38,948 nucleotides of DNA, from NCBI GenBank assembly GCA_005877855.1, contig VBOF01000023.1:1-38948 (forward strand), in the 5' to 3' direction. The number at the start of each line of letters is the position of its first letter. The first letter of the stretch is position 1. Shown piece by piece: positions 25,244-33,402 of the stretch. Below the pieces are notes generated by a model. It did not search any database. It saw only the letters and a program-made list of their open reading frames with translations, and was not told the DNA's origin. Both the position numbers and the translations under genes were made by a program. The DNA is from Nitrospirota bacterium (lineage in GTDB: Bacteria; Nitrospirota; Nitrospiria; Nitrospirales; NS-4).

Positions 25244-25277
25244 GAGGGCCCCCGAGTGGGGGCCCTCGATTCTTGTT
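25244..25277 (+). terminator. Strong hairpin terminator after the second pilin
   Basis: A perfect 10-bp GC-rich stem, GAGGGCCCCC and GGGGGCCCTC with a GAGT loop, is followed by a short T-rich run (GATTCTTGTT). It should separate high pilin transcription from the downstream ligase operon, with some read-through possible because the T-run is imperfect. Confidence 0.75.
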
Positions 25278-25320
25278 GCAGAGTGCAAACAGGGCATGGG
25301 TGTCTTCGTGACGCCTCTCC

Positions 25321-27288
25321 ATGCCAGTACAAGAATCCCGTCGCATTTATAGTCCGCTCGTCGTCCTGGGCGGTCTCACGATCTTCGCGCCGCTCATCGA
25401 CGGCGGGACCACGCATCTGCCGGTCCTGATCATCCGACTCACCCTCCTGGTGGCTGCGACGGTCTGGACCATTGCCTCGTTGAAATCCGGGCGGATCACT
25501 GTGCCGTGGAGCCGGCTCTTCGTCCCTATGGCGATTTTTCTGGGGTGGGCTACTCTCTCCATCCTCTGGTCTCCGTACACCGCGATCAGTCTCCAGTGGC
25601 TTCTCAGCCTCTTCAGCTATGCACTGATGCTGTTTTTCGTTCTGCTGCTTGTTGACTCGCCCTGGCAGGTTCGGGCTCTGGTGATGGTGATTCTGGGGAT
25701 GGGTCTCTTCGAAGCCGGGGTGGGGATGTACCAATATCTGTGGCTTCGCCAGCCCAGATCCACCGGGACCTTCTTCAATCCCAACTTTTTCGCGACCTAC
25801 GAGGTGGCCACCTTTGCGGTGGCCTTCGGGCTACTGTGCTTCCGGGGACGAGAAGATGGCTTCAGATGGGCAAACCCCCTGTTGTGGCTCACGCCCTTGG
25901 TGGTCGGACTTGCGTTTGTGCTGGCCCAATCACGAGGGGGCCTGCTGGCATTCGTGGCGTCTGGGGCATTCATTGGACTCTCACGGTTCGGCAAGCCCTT
26001 TCTGGGCATCCTCTTGCTGGGTTTCGTCCTAGGCGCTCTTGTTCCCAATCCTCTCCAGCAGAGGATTCTGGCGGTCGGAACGAAAGACCCTTACGCCTTT
26101 ACCCGGCTGGACATCTGGAAGAATTCAGTAGAGCGCATAGCCGATCACCCATGGGGCGTGGGTCTGGGAATCTACAAGTACACCTCATTCCGGTATCGCT
26201 TTCCCATCGAAGGGTCAATCGCGCGGTTCGCAAAGCGGGCGGAATCTGCCCACAATGACTACTTGCAAATGGCTGTGGAGTTAGGAGTGGTGGGGCTGGT
26301 CATGTTTCTGGTGGGCCTAGGGTTCTTGGGGTGGGAAATCAGGGAGACTTTGCGCCTTGGCCTGGCGCCCTGGGAAAGAGGGGCGGTCATCGGATTGAGC
26401 GGAGGGATCCTGGGTATCCTGACACATGGTGCCGTGGACGCGGTGTTTCATGAACCAGCGATCGTCCTTCTCCTCTGTCTGTTTGCGGGATTGATCTTGG
26501 TCCTGCGACGGATGAGGACGTCCGGTTCCTTCTCGGTTGTGGAGGTGCCATTTGCGTATCGACCCATCAGGGCAGTTTTGATCGTGGTTCTGGCTGCCTT
26601 GCTGGGCATTCTTGTCATCCGTCCAGCCGCCGCGTGGTACGCCTTTGACGAGGGAGAACGCGAAATGGCAGTCGGCCGTGTCGGTCACGCGTTGGATTGG
26701 TATCAATGGGCCACGTACATCGACCCCGGCACCAGCAGCTACCACGATGCCGTAGCGGCCACGCAGGTTCGTCTCTATCGGCAATTCGGGGCGGTGAAGC
26801 ACCTTCACGGCGCTGCCAGTGAGCTTCAGGTCGCCTTGGAACTGAACCCACTGGATGCCCGATTAGCCAATCAGTTGGGACAGCTCTTTGTCTTGCTTGC
26901 TGAACAAGCCCCCACGAAAACAGAGCGGCAGGCGTTGCTGGAGGACGCTGAAGGGCATTATGAACAGGCAAGCCAGCTGGATCCCTATTCGCCCTTCAAC
27001 TATTTCGAGCTGGGCAAGCTGCAATGGGCCCAGGGGCGTGTGCCTGAGGCGATGGCCTTGTTCACGCGGGCAACAAGTTACGAACCCAATTTCCTGCCAG
27101 CACGGCTTTACCTGGCCGAGCTCTTGTTAACGACTGGGCAGAAAGAGAGGGCAGCCTCGGAATACACCGAAATCCTGAACATCAAAGAACGCTACCAAGC
27201 ACGGGCTGCCACGAGCCTTGAGCGACAGTACCTGGAAGTCGACCTTGACCACCTCCGACGTTCATTGGCTAGGGTGGAGGCGTCATGA
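25321..27288 (+). CDS. O-antigen ligase/PglL-like membrane protein with C-terminal TPR domain
   Basis: This 655-residue protein has about 10-12 membrane helices up to residue 440. The Wzy_C/ligase signature regions are present: TGTFFNPNFFATYEVAT, FVLAQSRGGLLAF, TRLDIWKNSVERIADHPWGVGLG, and AHNDYLQMAVELGVVG with the key His. The remaining 210 residues form periplasmic TPRs (DAEGHYEQASQLDPYSPFNYFELGKLQWAQG and others). Family members transfer a polyprenyl-linked glycan either to lipid A core (WaaL) or to pilin (PglL/PilO). Its place right behind two pilin genes and the fused protein-binding TPR domain favour a protein-glycosylating ligase. That is an inference. It is the first gene of a coupled operon, and its stop overlaps the next start (ATGA). 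Confidence 0.85.
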   Translation: MPVQESRRIYSPLVVLGGLTIFAPLIDGGTTHLPVLIIRLTLLVAATVWTIASLKSGRITVPWSRLFVPMAIFLGWATLSILWSPYTAISLQWLLSLFSYALMLFFVLLLVDSPWQVRALVMVILGMGLFEAGVGMYQYLWLRQPRSTGTFFNPNFFATYEVATFAVAFGLLCFRGREDGFRWANPLLWLTPLVVGLAFVLAQSRGGLLAFVASGAFIGLSRFGKPFLGILLLGFVLGALVPNPLQQRILAVGTKDPYAFTRLDIWKNSVERIADHPWGVGLGIYKYTSFRYRFPIEGSIARFAKRAESAHNDYLQMAVELGVVGLVMFLVGLGFLGWEIRETLRLGLAPWERGAVIGLSGGILGILTHGAVDAVFHEPAIVLLLCLFAGLILVLRRMRTSGSFSVVEVPFAYRPIRAVLIVVLAALLGILVIRPAAAWYAFDEGEREMAVGRVGHALDWYQWATYIDPGTSSYHDAVAATQVRLYRQFGAVKHLHGAASELQVALELNPLDARLANQLGQLFVLLAEQAPTKTERQALLEDAEGHYEQASQLDPYSPFNYFELGKLQWAQGRVPEAMALFTRATSYEPNFLPARLYLAELLLTTGQKERAASEYTEILNIKERYQARAATSLERQYLEVDLDHLRRSLARVEAS

Positions 27289-28163
27289 GCAGCGCTGGAC
27301 AGTATGCAGCGATTTCCACGTCTACTGTGATCCTCATCATGGGATTGCACTTCCTTCAGGTCCGGCTTGATGAGCAGCGCGCCCCCATCACGCAGTTTCA
27401 GCGGTTCATGTACTTACCTCAAGGCGAGCATTTGAAAATCGCCGCCTTGGGTTATCAACACGTGGTGGCCGATCTTCTCTGGATACAGGTTATCCAGGCT
27501 ATGGGAGAGCGTCAGGTGACAGAAGAAGCCGGCCACTGGATCTACCGGGCGTTGGATATCATCACCACATTAGACCCCAAGTTTGTCCGGGTCTATGAGG
27601 TCGGAGGCATCGCGCTGACGACGCTGGTAGTCCACATTGACGAGAGCAACCGGATCCTGGAGAAGGGGATCCAGCACAATCCTGACGTTTGGACGCTGCC
27701 CTTCTTGCTCGGGTTCAACTATTACTTCGAGTTGCATGATGACGCCAAAGCGGCCGACTATATCGCCAAGGCTTCCCGCCTCCCTGGGGCGCCCGAGTAC
27801 CTCGCGAGCTTCGCCACCCGGCTCTATGTCTCGGCTAGGGAGCCGCAAGTCGCCATCGACTTTCTGGCCCAGATGTATGAGCAGACCTCAGATGAGAACA
27901 TCAAACGGATCCTCGAGCAACGGCTGAAGGAGGTCGTGGTAGAGCGGGATCTCCAGCTGCTCGAGAGGGCCATTAGCCGATACCGGGAGCGGTACACACG
28001 GGCACCCGAGCGTTTAGAGGACTTGGTGACTTCAGGGCTCCTGCGCTCGTTGCCCCGCGAGCCGTTCGGTGGCCGCTACCTCTACGACCCGCAGACGCAG
28101 ACGGTGCGCAGCAGTGAGATGAAGGAACGGCTGAAAGTGTACGGCAAAAGGAGACCGCGATGA
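27285..28163 (+). CDS. Membrane-anchored accessory protein of the pilin/ABC operon
   Basis: No characterised family is recognised. The 292 residues start with one N-terminal membrane helix (ISTSTVILIMGLHFLQV). Then come RFMYLPQGEHLKIAALGYQHVVADLLWIQVIQ, a pattern I associate with proteins next to type IV pilin ABC genes, and several degenerate helical repeats (DPKFVRVYEVGGIAL, DAKAADYIAKASRLP). The last 60 residues (YRERYTRAPERLEDLVTSGLLRSLPREPFGGRYLYDPQTQTVRSS) resemble the small alpha/beta module that follows pilin-like or TPR parts in secretion proteins. It overlaps both neighbours by 4 nt, so it is made together with the ligase and the ABC ATPase. A scaffold role in the membrane is likely but unproven. 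Confidence 0.7.
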   Translation: MSSAGQYAAISTSTVILIMGLHFLQVRLDEQRAPITQFQRFMYLPQGEHLKIAALGYQHVVADLLWIQVIQAMGERQVTEEAGHWIYRALDIITTLDPKFVRVYEVGGIALTTLVVHIDESNRILEKGIQHNPDVWTLPFLLGFNYYFELHDDAKAADYIAKASRLPGAPEYLASFATRLYVSAREPQVAIDFLAQMYEQTSDENIKRILEQRLKEVVVERDLQLLERAISRYRERYTRAPERLEDLVTSGLLRSLPREPFGGRYLYDPQTQTVRSSEMKERLKVYGKRRPR

Positions 28164-29089
28164 CCCCGATTCGCACAGACGGGCTGACCAAAGAGTTTCG
28201 TCTCGGCCTCGGTCGCCAACGCGTCGTGGCATTGGACCGCTTGAACCTGGAGGTGCACCAGGGCGAGATCTTCGGATTTCTGGGGCATAACGGGGCTGGC
28301 AAGACCACCACCATCAAACTGCTCTTGGGCCTGCTCGCCCCGACTGCCGGACAGGCCTGGATTCTGGATCGGCCGATCGAGGACGTCACCATCAAGCAAC
28401 AGGTGGGTTTTCTCCCGGAGGCCCCGTATTTCTATGAATACCTCACGGCAGAGGAGTTTTTGACCTTCTATGGACAGCTCTTTGGCCTTGGCGGAGCGCC
28501 GCTAACGAAGAAAGTCGAGGAGTTGTTGGAGATGGTCGCCCTGACCGACGCACGTCGTCTCCAGCTCAGAAAATTCTCGAAGGGCATGCTCCAACGGATC
28601 GGCTTGGCGCAGGCGTTAATCAATGACCCTGCCTTGGTCGTTCTGGACGAGCCCATGTCGGGGCTGGATCCCATTGGGAGGCGGGATGTTCGTGATATCA
28701 TACTTAGCCTCAAGGAAGAAGGGAAAACCGTGTTCTTCAGCACCCATATCCTCCCGGATGTCGAGATGATCTGCGATCGGGTGGGCATTCTCGTGCGGGG
28801 ACGTCTCCGGGCCGTGGGGACCGTCCAGGACTTGGTGGGAACAAGCGGCGTCGCTTCCGTCGAAATGGTCGTCGCGGGGCTGACCGACGCCGGCATTCAG
28901 GAAGCCGAGAGGCAAGGCGGGAAGGTGCTTCGCAGAGGAGCGCAGGTCTTGCTCAGACTGGATGATCCGAGCCGGGTGGACTCTCTTGTGGAGCTGGTTC
29001 TCCGATCGGGCGGCCGGCTGGTGTCTCTGGTGCCGCACAAGCGCACGCTGGAAGACCTTTTTCTTGAACAGGTGAAGGCAGGTCTTTGA
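28160..29089 (+). CDS. ABC-2 type transporter ATP-binding protein (PilH-like)
   Basis: This is the cytoplasmic ATPase subunit, 309 residues. It has Walker A GHNGAGKTTT (K48), the Q-loop region VGFLPEAPYFYEYLTAEEF, a degenerate signature FSKGMLQRIGLAQALI, Walker B LVVLDEPMSGLD and the switch histidine in STHILPDVE. A C-terminal tail of about 90 residues is typical of CcmA/NatA-type drug and polymer exporters. It partners with the permease encoded next. Its position just after pilin and ligase genes recalls Myxococcus PilH-PilI, an ABC pair required for type IV pilus function. Export of a glycan or assembly factor is therefore a reasonable guess, but the substrate is not visible. It overlaps the previous gene by 4 nt. 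Confidence 0.9.
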   Translation: MTPIRTDGLTKEFRLGLGRQRVVALDRLNLEVHQGEIFGFLGHNGAGKTTTIKLLLGLLAPTAGQAWILDRPIEDVTIKQQVGFLPEAPYFYEYLTAEEFLTFYGQLFGLGGAPLTKKVEELLEMVALTDARRLQLRKFSKGMLQRIGLAQALINDPALVVLDEPMSGLDPIGRRDVRDIILSLKEEGKTVFFSTHILPDVEMICDRVGILVRGRLRAVGTVQDLVGTSGVASVEMVVAGLTDAGIQEAERQGGKVLRRGAQVLLRLDDPSRVDSLVELVLRSGGRLVSLVPHKRTLEDLFLEQVKAGL

Positions 29090-29856
29090 TGAGCCGGATC
29101 ATTGTGATTGCGCTGAACACCTTCAAAGAGAATCTCCGAGACAAGATTCTCTATAACCTGGTGTTCTTTGGCCTGCTCTTGATCGGCAGTTCGATTCTGT
29201 TGAGCACCTTGACCATGGGGGAGCAGGCCAAGATCATTCAAGACATTGGGCTGGCAAGCATCAATCTCTTCGGTGTCATCATCGCGATCTTCGTCGGGAT
29301 CGGTTTGGTCAGCAAGGAGATTGAGAAGCGGACCATTTATACGATCCTTGCGAAGCCCGTTCAGCGGTATCAATTTCTTCTCGGACGGTACTGCGGATTG
29401 GCTCTCATTCTTTTGGTCAATACTGCGATCATGGTGGTGGGGTTTTTTTTCATTCTCCTCGTCGGAAAGATCAGCCTGGGCTCAGGACTCATCAAGGCGA
29501 TTAGCTTGATCTATATCGAGCTCTTGGTGATCGTGGCAGTGGCCGTCATGTTTTCCAGCTTCACGACGCCGACGCTGAGCGCCAGTTTTACCTTGGCGAT
29601 TTGTGTCATTGGCCATCTGACCGCTGATCTCAGGGTGCTGGGCGCCAAGCTCCAGAATGAGCTGACGAAGGGGATTCTTGACGGACTGTACTACATGCTT
29701 CCCAACCTCGAGTACTTCAACGTGAAGGGCCCGGCTGTGCACGGCATTGCGATCGCGCCGCTGTACGTCGTCTCAGCGATAGCCTACGGGGTCCTCTACA
29801 GCGCGGTGATTTTGCTGATCTCCTGCGTGATCTTCCAGCGAAGGGATTTCAAATGA
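29089..29856 (+). CDS. ABC-2 type transporter permease (PilI-like)
   Basis: This is an inner-membrane subunit of 255 residues. An amphipathic N-terminal helix (IALNTFKENLRDKILYNLVFF) precedes six predicted membrane helices. LVSKEIEKRTIYTILAKPVQRYQFLLGRYCGLALI after the second helix is the classic signature of NatB/ABC-2 permeases paired with CcmA-like ATPases. ATG 29089 is chosen; its first base is the last base of the ATPase stop (TGATG). A TTG at 29086 would add one residue. The stop overlaps the methyltransferase gene by 4 nt. With its ATPase partner it would form a heterotetrameric exporter. The cargo is unknown and may be linked to pilus assembly or to the modifying enzymes encoded just downstream. 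Confidence 0.88.
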   Translation: MSRIIVIALNTFKENLRDKILYNLVFFGLLLIGSSILLSTLTMGEQAKIIQDIGLASINLFGVIIAIFVGIGLVSKEIEKRTIYTILAKPVQRYQFLLGRYCGLALILLVNTAIMVVGFFFILLVGKISLGSGLIKAISLIYIELLVIVAVAVMFSSFTTPTLSASFTLAICVIGHLTADLRVLGAKLQNELTKGILDGLYYMLPNLEYFNVKGPAVHGIAIAPLYVVSAIAYGVLYSAVILLISCVIFQRRDFK

Positions 29857-30662
29857 CCTCCCCACCCCCACGCGCAAGATCACCGCACCGAGGCCGGGAC
29901 GATCTGAGTCGATTCCAGCGGCTCCAGGTCGAGCATTTCGCGCGCGCGGATGAGGCCAAGTTCCTGTGGCAGACACAGGACGCATACTTAGCCAAGACCG
30001 AGCGAGCGCTACTGGACCGCGTCCCGGTGAAGAGCTCCGATCGGTTGCTGGAGGTGGGATGCGGCGAAGGCGGTAATCTCCAACTGCTGGGGCTCACTCC
30101 CCTGAGTGCGGTGGGCGTTGATTTCTCCCACGCCAAGGTCAGCTGGGCTCGGCATCATTGTGGGGCGGCTAGGTTCGTGTGTGCGGATGGGACACGCCTT
30201 CCCTTCCAGGACGAAACATTCGATGTGGTCTTATGCCGGGATGTCCTCCACCACACCGTAGACAAGTCAGAAGTGGTCGGAGAGCTCATCCGTGTGTGCC
30301 GCGCATTCGGACGAGTCGTGATCATCGAGCCCAACGGCGGCAGTCCGATCGTAGGATTGCTAGGCCTGCTGGTGGAGGCGGAGCGCGAGCTACTCCGAAA
30401 CTCGTTGGGCGGCGTGCTCGCACTGCTGGATCGAGGACAAGTCGCCGAGCCCGATGTGAGCTGGGCGCAGCCGTTTCCCGCAGGCCGGGTGTTATTCCAC
30501 TACCGCTGGGGGCTGCCTCGTCTCTCTGCCTGGTTAGCGGGCGCGGTGCTTGCGGCTGAGCGGCTGATCGGCCGGCTCGTGCCGACGGAACGATGGGCGT
30601 ACATGATCATCACAACGGTCAAGACCGCCTCGGGCAAACCAGTCGTCTCCGAAAGCGTATGA
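29853..30662 (+). CDS. Class I SAM-dependent methyltransferase
   Basis: This is a cytoplasmic methyltransferase of 269 residues. Motif I LLEVGCGEGGNLQLL starts at residue 65, followed by the strand-2 acidic residue in VGVDFS, CADGTRLPFQDETFDVVLCRDVLHH (motifs II/III) and RAFGRVVIIEPNGG. The C-terminal 90 residues (GGVLALLDRGQVAEPDVSWAQPFPAGRVLFHYRWGLPRLSAWLAG) carry hydrophobic and aromatic stretches as in methyltransferases that act on lipid-linked substrates. It overlaps the permease gene by 4 nt, so it belongs to the pilin-associated operon. The next gene starts 10 nt downstream. Its target (a sugar, a lipid carrier or a pilin residue) cannot be named. Confidence 0.85.
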   Translation: MTSPPPRARSPHRGRDDLSRFQRLQVEHFARADEAKFLWQTQDAYLAKTERALLDRVPVKSSDRLLEVGCGEGGNLQLLGLTPLSAVGVDFSHAKVSWARHHCGAARFVCADGTRLPFQDETFDVVLCRDVLHHTVDKSEVVGELIRVCRAFGRVVIIEPNGGSPIVGLLGLLVEAERELLRNSLGGVLALLDRGQVAEPDVSWAQPFPAGRVLFHYRWGLPRLSAWLAGAVLAAERLIGRLVPTERWAYMIITTVKTASGKPVVSESV

Positions 30663-30672
30663 GGATCAATCT

Positions 30673-32166
30673 GTGAGACTGCAACAAGAACGCGCGGTTC
30701 CCCGGTTTCAGCCATCCGGCAACGGTCAAGCGACGGCGCCTCGCGTCGTCAGTTCCACAGACAAGGCGCGTGCCTTTTTCGATGCGCTCGCACCGACGCG
30801 GGATCGCGACAAGACGCGTCACTGGTATTACTACCGGTACCTGACGGCGTTTCTCCAGTTCGTTGTGCCACCGGGGCAGCGGGTGCTCGAGGTGGGATGC
30901 GGGACCGGAGATCTTCTGGCCGCTGTCGATCCGGTGGTCGGGGTCGGCCTGGACATCAGCCACGCCATGCTCACGATCGCGCGGCGCAAATACCCACACC
31001 TACATTTTGTCCAGAGCGATGCCCATGGTCCTGCTCTGTCCGGTCGCTTCGACTACATCATCCTCTCAGACCTTGTCGGGGATCTGGAAGATGTGCAGGA
31101 GGCCTTTGCCCGCTTGAAACACTTGGCGGGTCCCGGAACCCGTCTGATCATCACGTATTACAACTACCTGTGGGAACCCGTGCTCAAGCTCGCGGAGCGC
31201 CTGGGGCTCAAATCTCCGCAGAACGTCCAGAACTGGTTGCCAGTAGACGACATCGAGGGGTTTCTCGCGCTCTCTGGCTTCGCGACGATCCGCAAGGGCT
31301 ACCGGCTCCTCCTTCCCGTGTACCTTCCCGGCCTGTCCTGGTGCTGCAACACCATCCTGGCGCATCTGCCGGGGGTACGCCGCCTCTGCTTGACCCAATA
31401 CCTCATCGCGCGGGTCGCGCCTGATCCGGCCGACCGTCGCGAGTACTCGTGTTCGGTGATCGTTCCGTGCCGGAACGAGGCCGGGAACATCAGGGAGATC
31501 GTCAACCGGACGCCGTCGCTCGGAGCGGGCACCGAGGTCATCTTTGTGGACGGTAATTCCACCGATGGCACCGTGGATCGCATCCAAGAAACCATCGCGA
31601 GCTATGAGGGACCCAACACGATCCGGTTGATCCACCAGGGCGAAGGGGTTGGGAAGGGCGATGCGGTGCGCAAAGGATTCGAGGCGGCCACGGGGGAGCT
31701 GCTCATCATCCTGGACGCAGACGTGAGCGTGGATCCTGAGGCGCTCCCCAAGTTTTACCACGCGATCGTTGAAGGCCATGGCGAATTCGCTAACGGGAGC
31801 CGCATGGTGTATCCCATGGCGAGTCAGGCGATGCGCCTGCTCAATCTGATCGGCAACAAGGTCTTCAGCATGATCTTTACCTGGCTCCTGGAACAACGCC
31901 TCCGGGACACCCTCTGTGGGACGAAGGCGTTGCTCCAACGGGACTACGAGAAGATCAAGGCCGGCCGATCTTACTTCGGCGACTTCGATCCATTTGGCGA
32001 CTTCGATCTCCTGTTCGGCGCGGCCAAGCAGAACCTGAAAATCGTGGAACTGCCGGTCCGCTACCGGGATCGCACGTACGGGGAGACCAAAATCAGCCGA
32101 TTCCGGCATGGTCTGCTCCTGCTGCGGATGTGTTGGATCGCCTACAAGCGGTTCAGGCTCTATTGA
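30673..32166 (+). CDS. Fusion of a SAM methyltransferase and a GT2 glycosyltransferase
   Basis: A single 497-residue protein holds two enzymes. Residues about 30-240 form a class I methyltransferase (motif I RVLEVGCGTGDLL at 70-82, GVGLDIS, FDYIILSDLVGDLED). Residues about 257-497 form a GT-A family 2 domain: CSVIVPCRNEAGNI, VIFVDGNSTDGT, GKGDAVRKGFEAATGELLIILDADVS with the metal-binding DAD at 348-350, and LRDTLCGTKALL. The latter resembles dolichyl/polyprenyl-phosphate mannosyltransferases, and the ending VRYRDRTYGETKISRFRHG is also typical of these. The start is GTG 30673. It probably loads a sugar onto a polyprenyl carrier and methylates the same or a related substrate. It closes the operon that begins with the ligase. 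Confidence 0.86.
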   Translation: MRLQQERAVPRFQPSGNGQATAPRVVSSTDKARAFFDALAPTRDRDKTRHWYYYRYLTAFLQFVVPPGQRVLEVGCGTGDLLAAVDPVVGVGLDISHAMLTIARRKYPHLHFVQSDAHGPALSGRFDYIILSDLVGDLEDVQEAFARLKHLAGPGTRLIITYYNYLWEPVLKLAERLGLKSPQNVQNWLPVDDIEGFLALSGFATIRKGYRLLLPVYLPGLSWCCNTILAHLPGVRRLCLTQYLIARVAPDPADRREYSCSVIVPCRNEAGNIREIVNRTPSLGAGTEVIFVDGNSTDGTVDRIQETIASYEGPNTIRLIHQGEGVGKGDAVRKGFEAATGELLIILDADVSVDPEALPKFYHAIVEGHGEFANGSRMVYPMASQAMRLLNLIGNKVFSMIFTWLLEQRLRDTLCGTKALLQRDYEKIKAGRSYFGDFDPFGDFDLLFGAAKQNLKIVELPVRYRDRTYGETKISRFRHGLLLLRMCWIAYKRFRLY

Positions 32167-32225
32167 GAAAGCGTGGCGCGGCTGGCTGCGGACGCTGAAG
32201 GCCTTCTTGAGATGGGAGCGTGGTT

Positions 32226-33383
32226 ATGAGAGTGCTGGCGGTTGTGCCCCCCGATCCATGGGTGGAGGTGAATGTGCTGCAAACGCTTCGCCAGCACTAC
32301 TGCGAAGACCTCTATGTCTTCCTTTGTCCGGAAGAGAACCAATTGGGACTCCGACAGTGGAGGGCCCGACGCGATGCCTTAAACGAAGACTTGGTACGTC
32401 TCGCAGGAAGCCTTCGATCAACCGGGCGTCTGGACGTGATCTTTTTCATTGTTTACGACGATTTTCTGACAGTCGAGACCGCAAAGAGATTGCGGGCCAT
32501 GGGCGTGGCGATGATCAATTACCATATCGACATGGTCTTCCAGTGGTATCGGGTCATCCGTACGGCTCCATTCTTTGACTTGCTCGCGGTCGCCCAAATG
32601 TCGAATGCTGAGCATCTGGCCGCCTACAATCCGAATATCGAATGGATGCCCATGGCCGCGAATCCGAGCTTTTATCACTCGCGTGCGGGAACCGTCCCCG
32701 CTTACCAGTACCAAGTTTCGTTCATCGGCAGTTTTAATCCATACCGACGTGCGCTACTCGCCGAGTGCGTTCGAAGAAACCTCACTCCGGTAGTATTCGG
32801 ACAGGGCTGGCGGAGTGGGGAGTCCCAGGGTCGGAAATTCAAATGGGACCCGTATAAGGTGCTTCACGATCTTCGATTTTATGCGGTGCCGCGATGGCGG
32901 GTAGAGGGGCTTGCAAGCGTGACGGGTCCGATCACGCGAAAGTATTCGCGGTGGCGCGCGTTAAAGCCTCCCGCCGGCCTGGATTGCCGAGGACCCTGCG
33001 AGACCGAAGCGCTCCCCGCCATTTTCAGAGTCAGCCAGGTGAATCTGGGCTTCTCCGACACAGGCTGGCACAGCAAGAAAGGCATTGTTCGATCCGGGAT
33101 GCTGCAGTGTCGCCTTCGAGACTTCGAAGTCCCCATGTCCGGAGGGTTTTATCTGGTTCAGGAAGCGCCAGACCATCGCGAATATTACGTGATCGGCAAA
33201 GAGATTGAGACGTGGTCTGCGCCCGAAGAGCTCGTCGATAAGGTGAAGTTTTATTCCCGTAACGAAGAAGCCGCTCGGCGAATTCGTGAAGCCGGACAGA
33301 AACGGGCGCTTGAAAGTCACACCTGGCGCCATCGGTTTGATCGCCTGTTTGTTCGACTGCGATCGGTCGGAAGGCTGTCGTGA
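32226..33383 (+). CDS. CgeB-like glycosyltransferase
   Basis: This cytoplasmic protein of 385 residues is of the CgeB/DUF3880 glycosyltransferase type (GT-B fold, family 4-like C-terminus). The N-terminal domain has the pattern RVLAVVPPDPWVEVNVLQTL ... DVIFFIVYDDFLT ... AMINYHIDMVFQW ... DLLAVAQMSNAEHLAAYNP. The C-terminal domain has VSFIGSFNPYRR, then LRDFEVPMSGGFYLVQEAPDHREYYVIGKEIETWSAPEELVDKVKFY and ends with ALESHTWRHRFDRL. This is the nucleotide-sugar-binding tail of CgeB proteins. ATG 32226 is preceded by GGGAG at a 7-nt spacer. It precedes the polysaccharide export genes and probably contributes to the exported glycan. Donor and acceptor are not readable from the sequence. Confidence 0.82.
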   Translation: MRVLAVVPPDPWVEVNVLQTLRQHYCEDLYVFLCPEENQLGLRQWRARRDALNEDLVRLAGSLRSTGRLDVIFFIVYDDFLTVETAKRLRAMGVAMINYHIDMVFQWYRVIRTAPFFDLLAVAQMSNAEHLAAYNPNIEWMPMAANPSFYHSRAGTVPAYQYQVSFIGSFNPYRRALLAECVRRNLTPVVFGQGWRSGESQGRKFKWDPYKVLHDLRFYAVPRWRVEGLASVTGPITRKYSRWRALKPPAGLDCRGPCETEALPAIFRVSQVNLGFSDTGWHSKKGIVRSGMLQCRLRDFEVPMSGGFYLVQEAPDHREYYVIGKEIETWSAPEELVDKVKFYSRNEEAARRIREAGQKRALESHTWRHRFDRLFVRLRSVGRLS

Positions 33384-33402
33384 GTGCCTGGATAGAAGCG
33401 AG

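Noticed and set aside
31066..32109. Minus-strand open frame opposite the methyltransferase-GT2 fusion
   Set aside because: It is antisense to well-supported motifs and its product has no known features.
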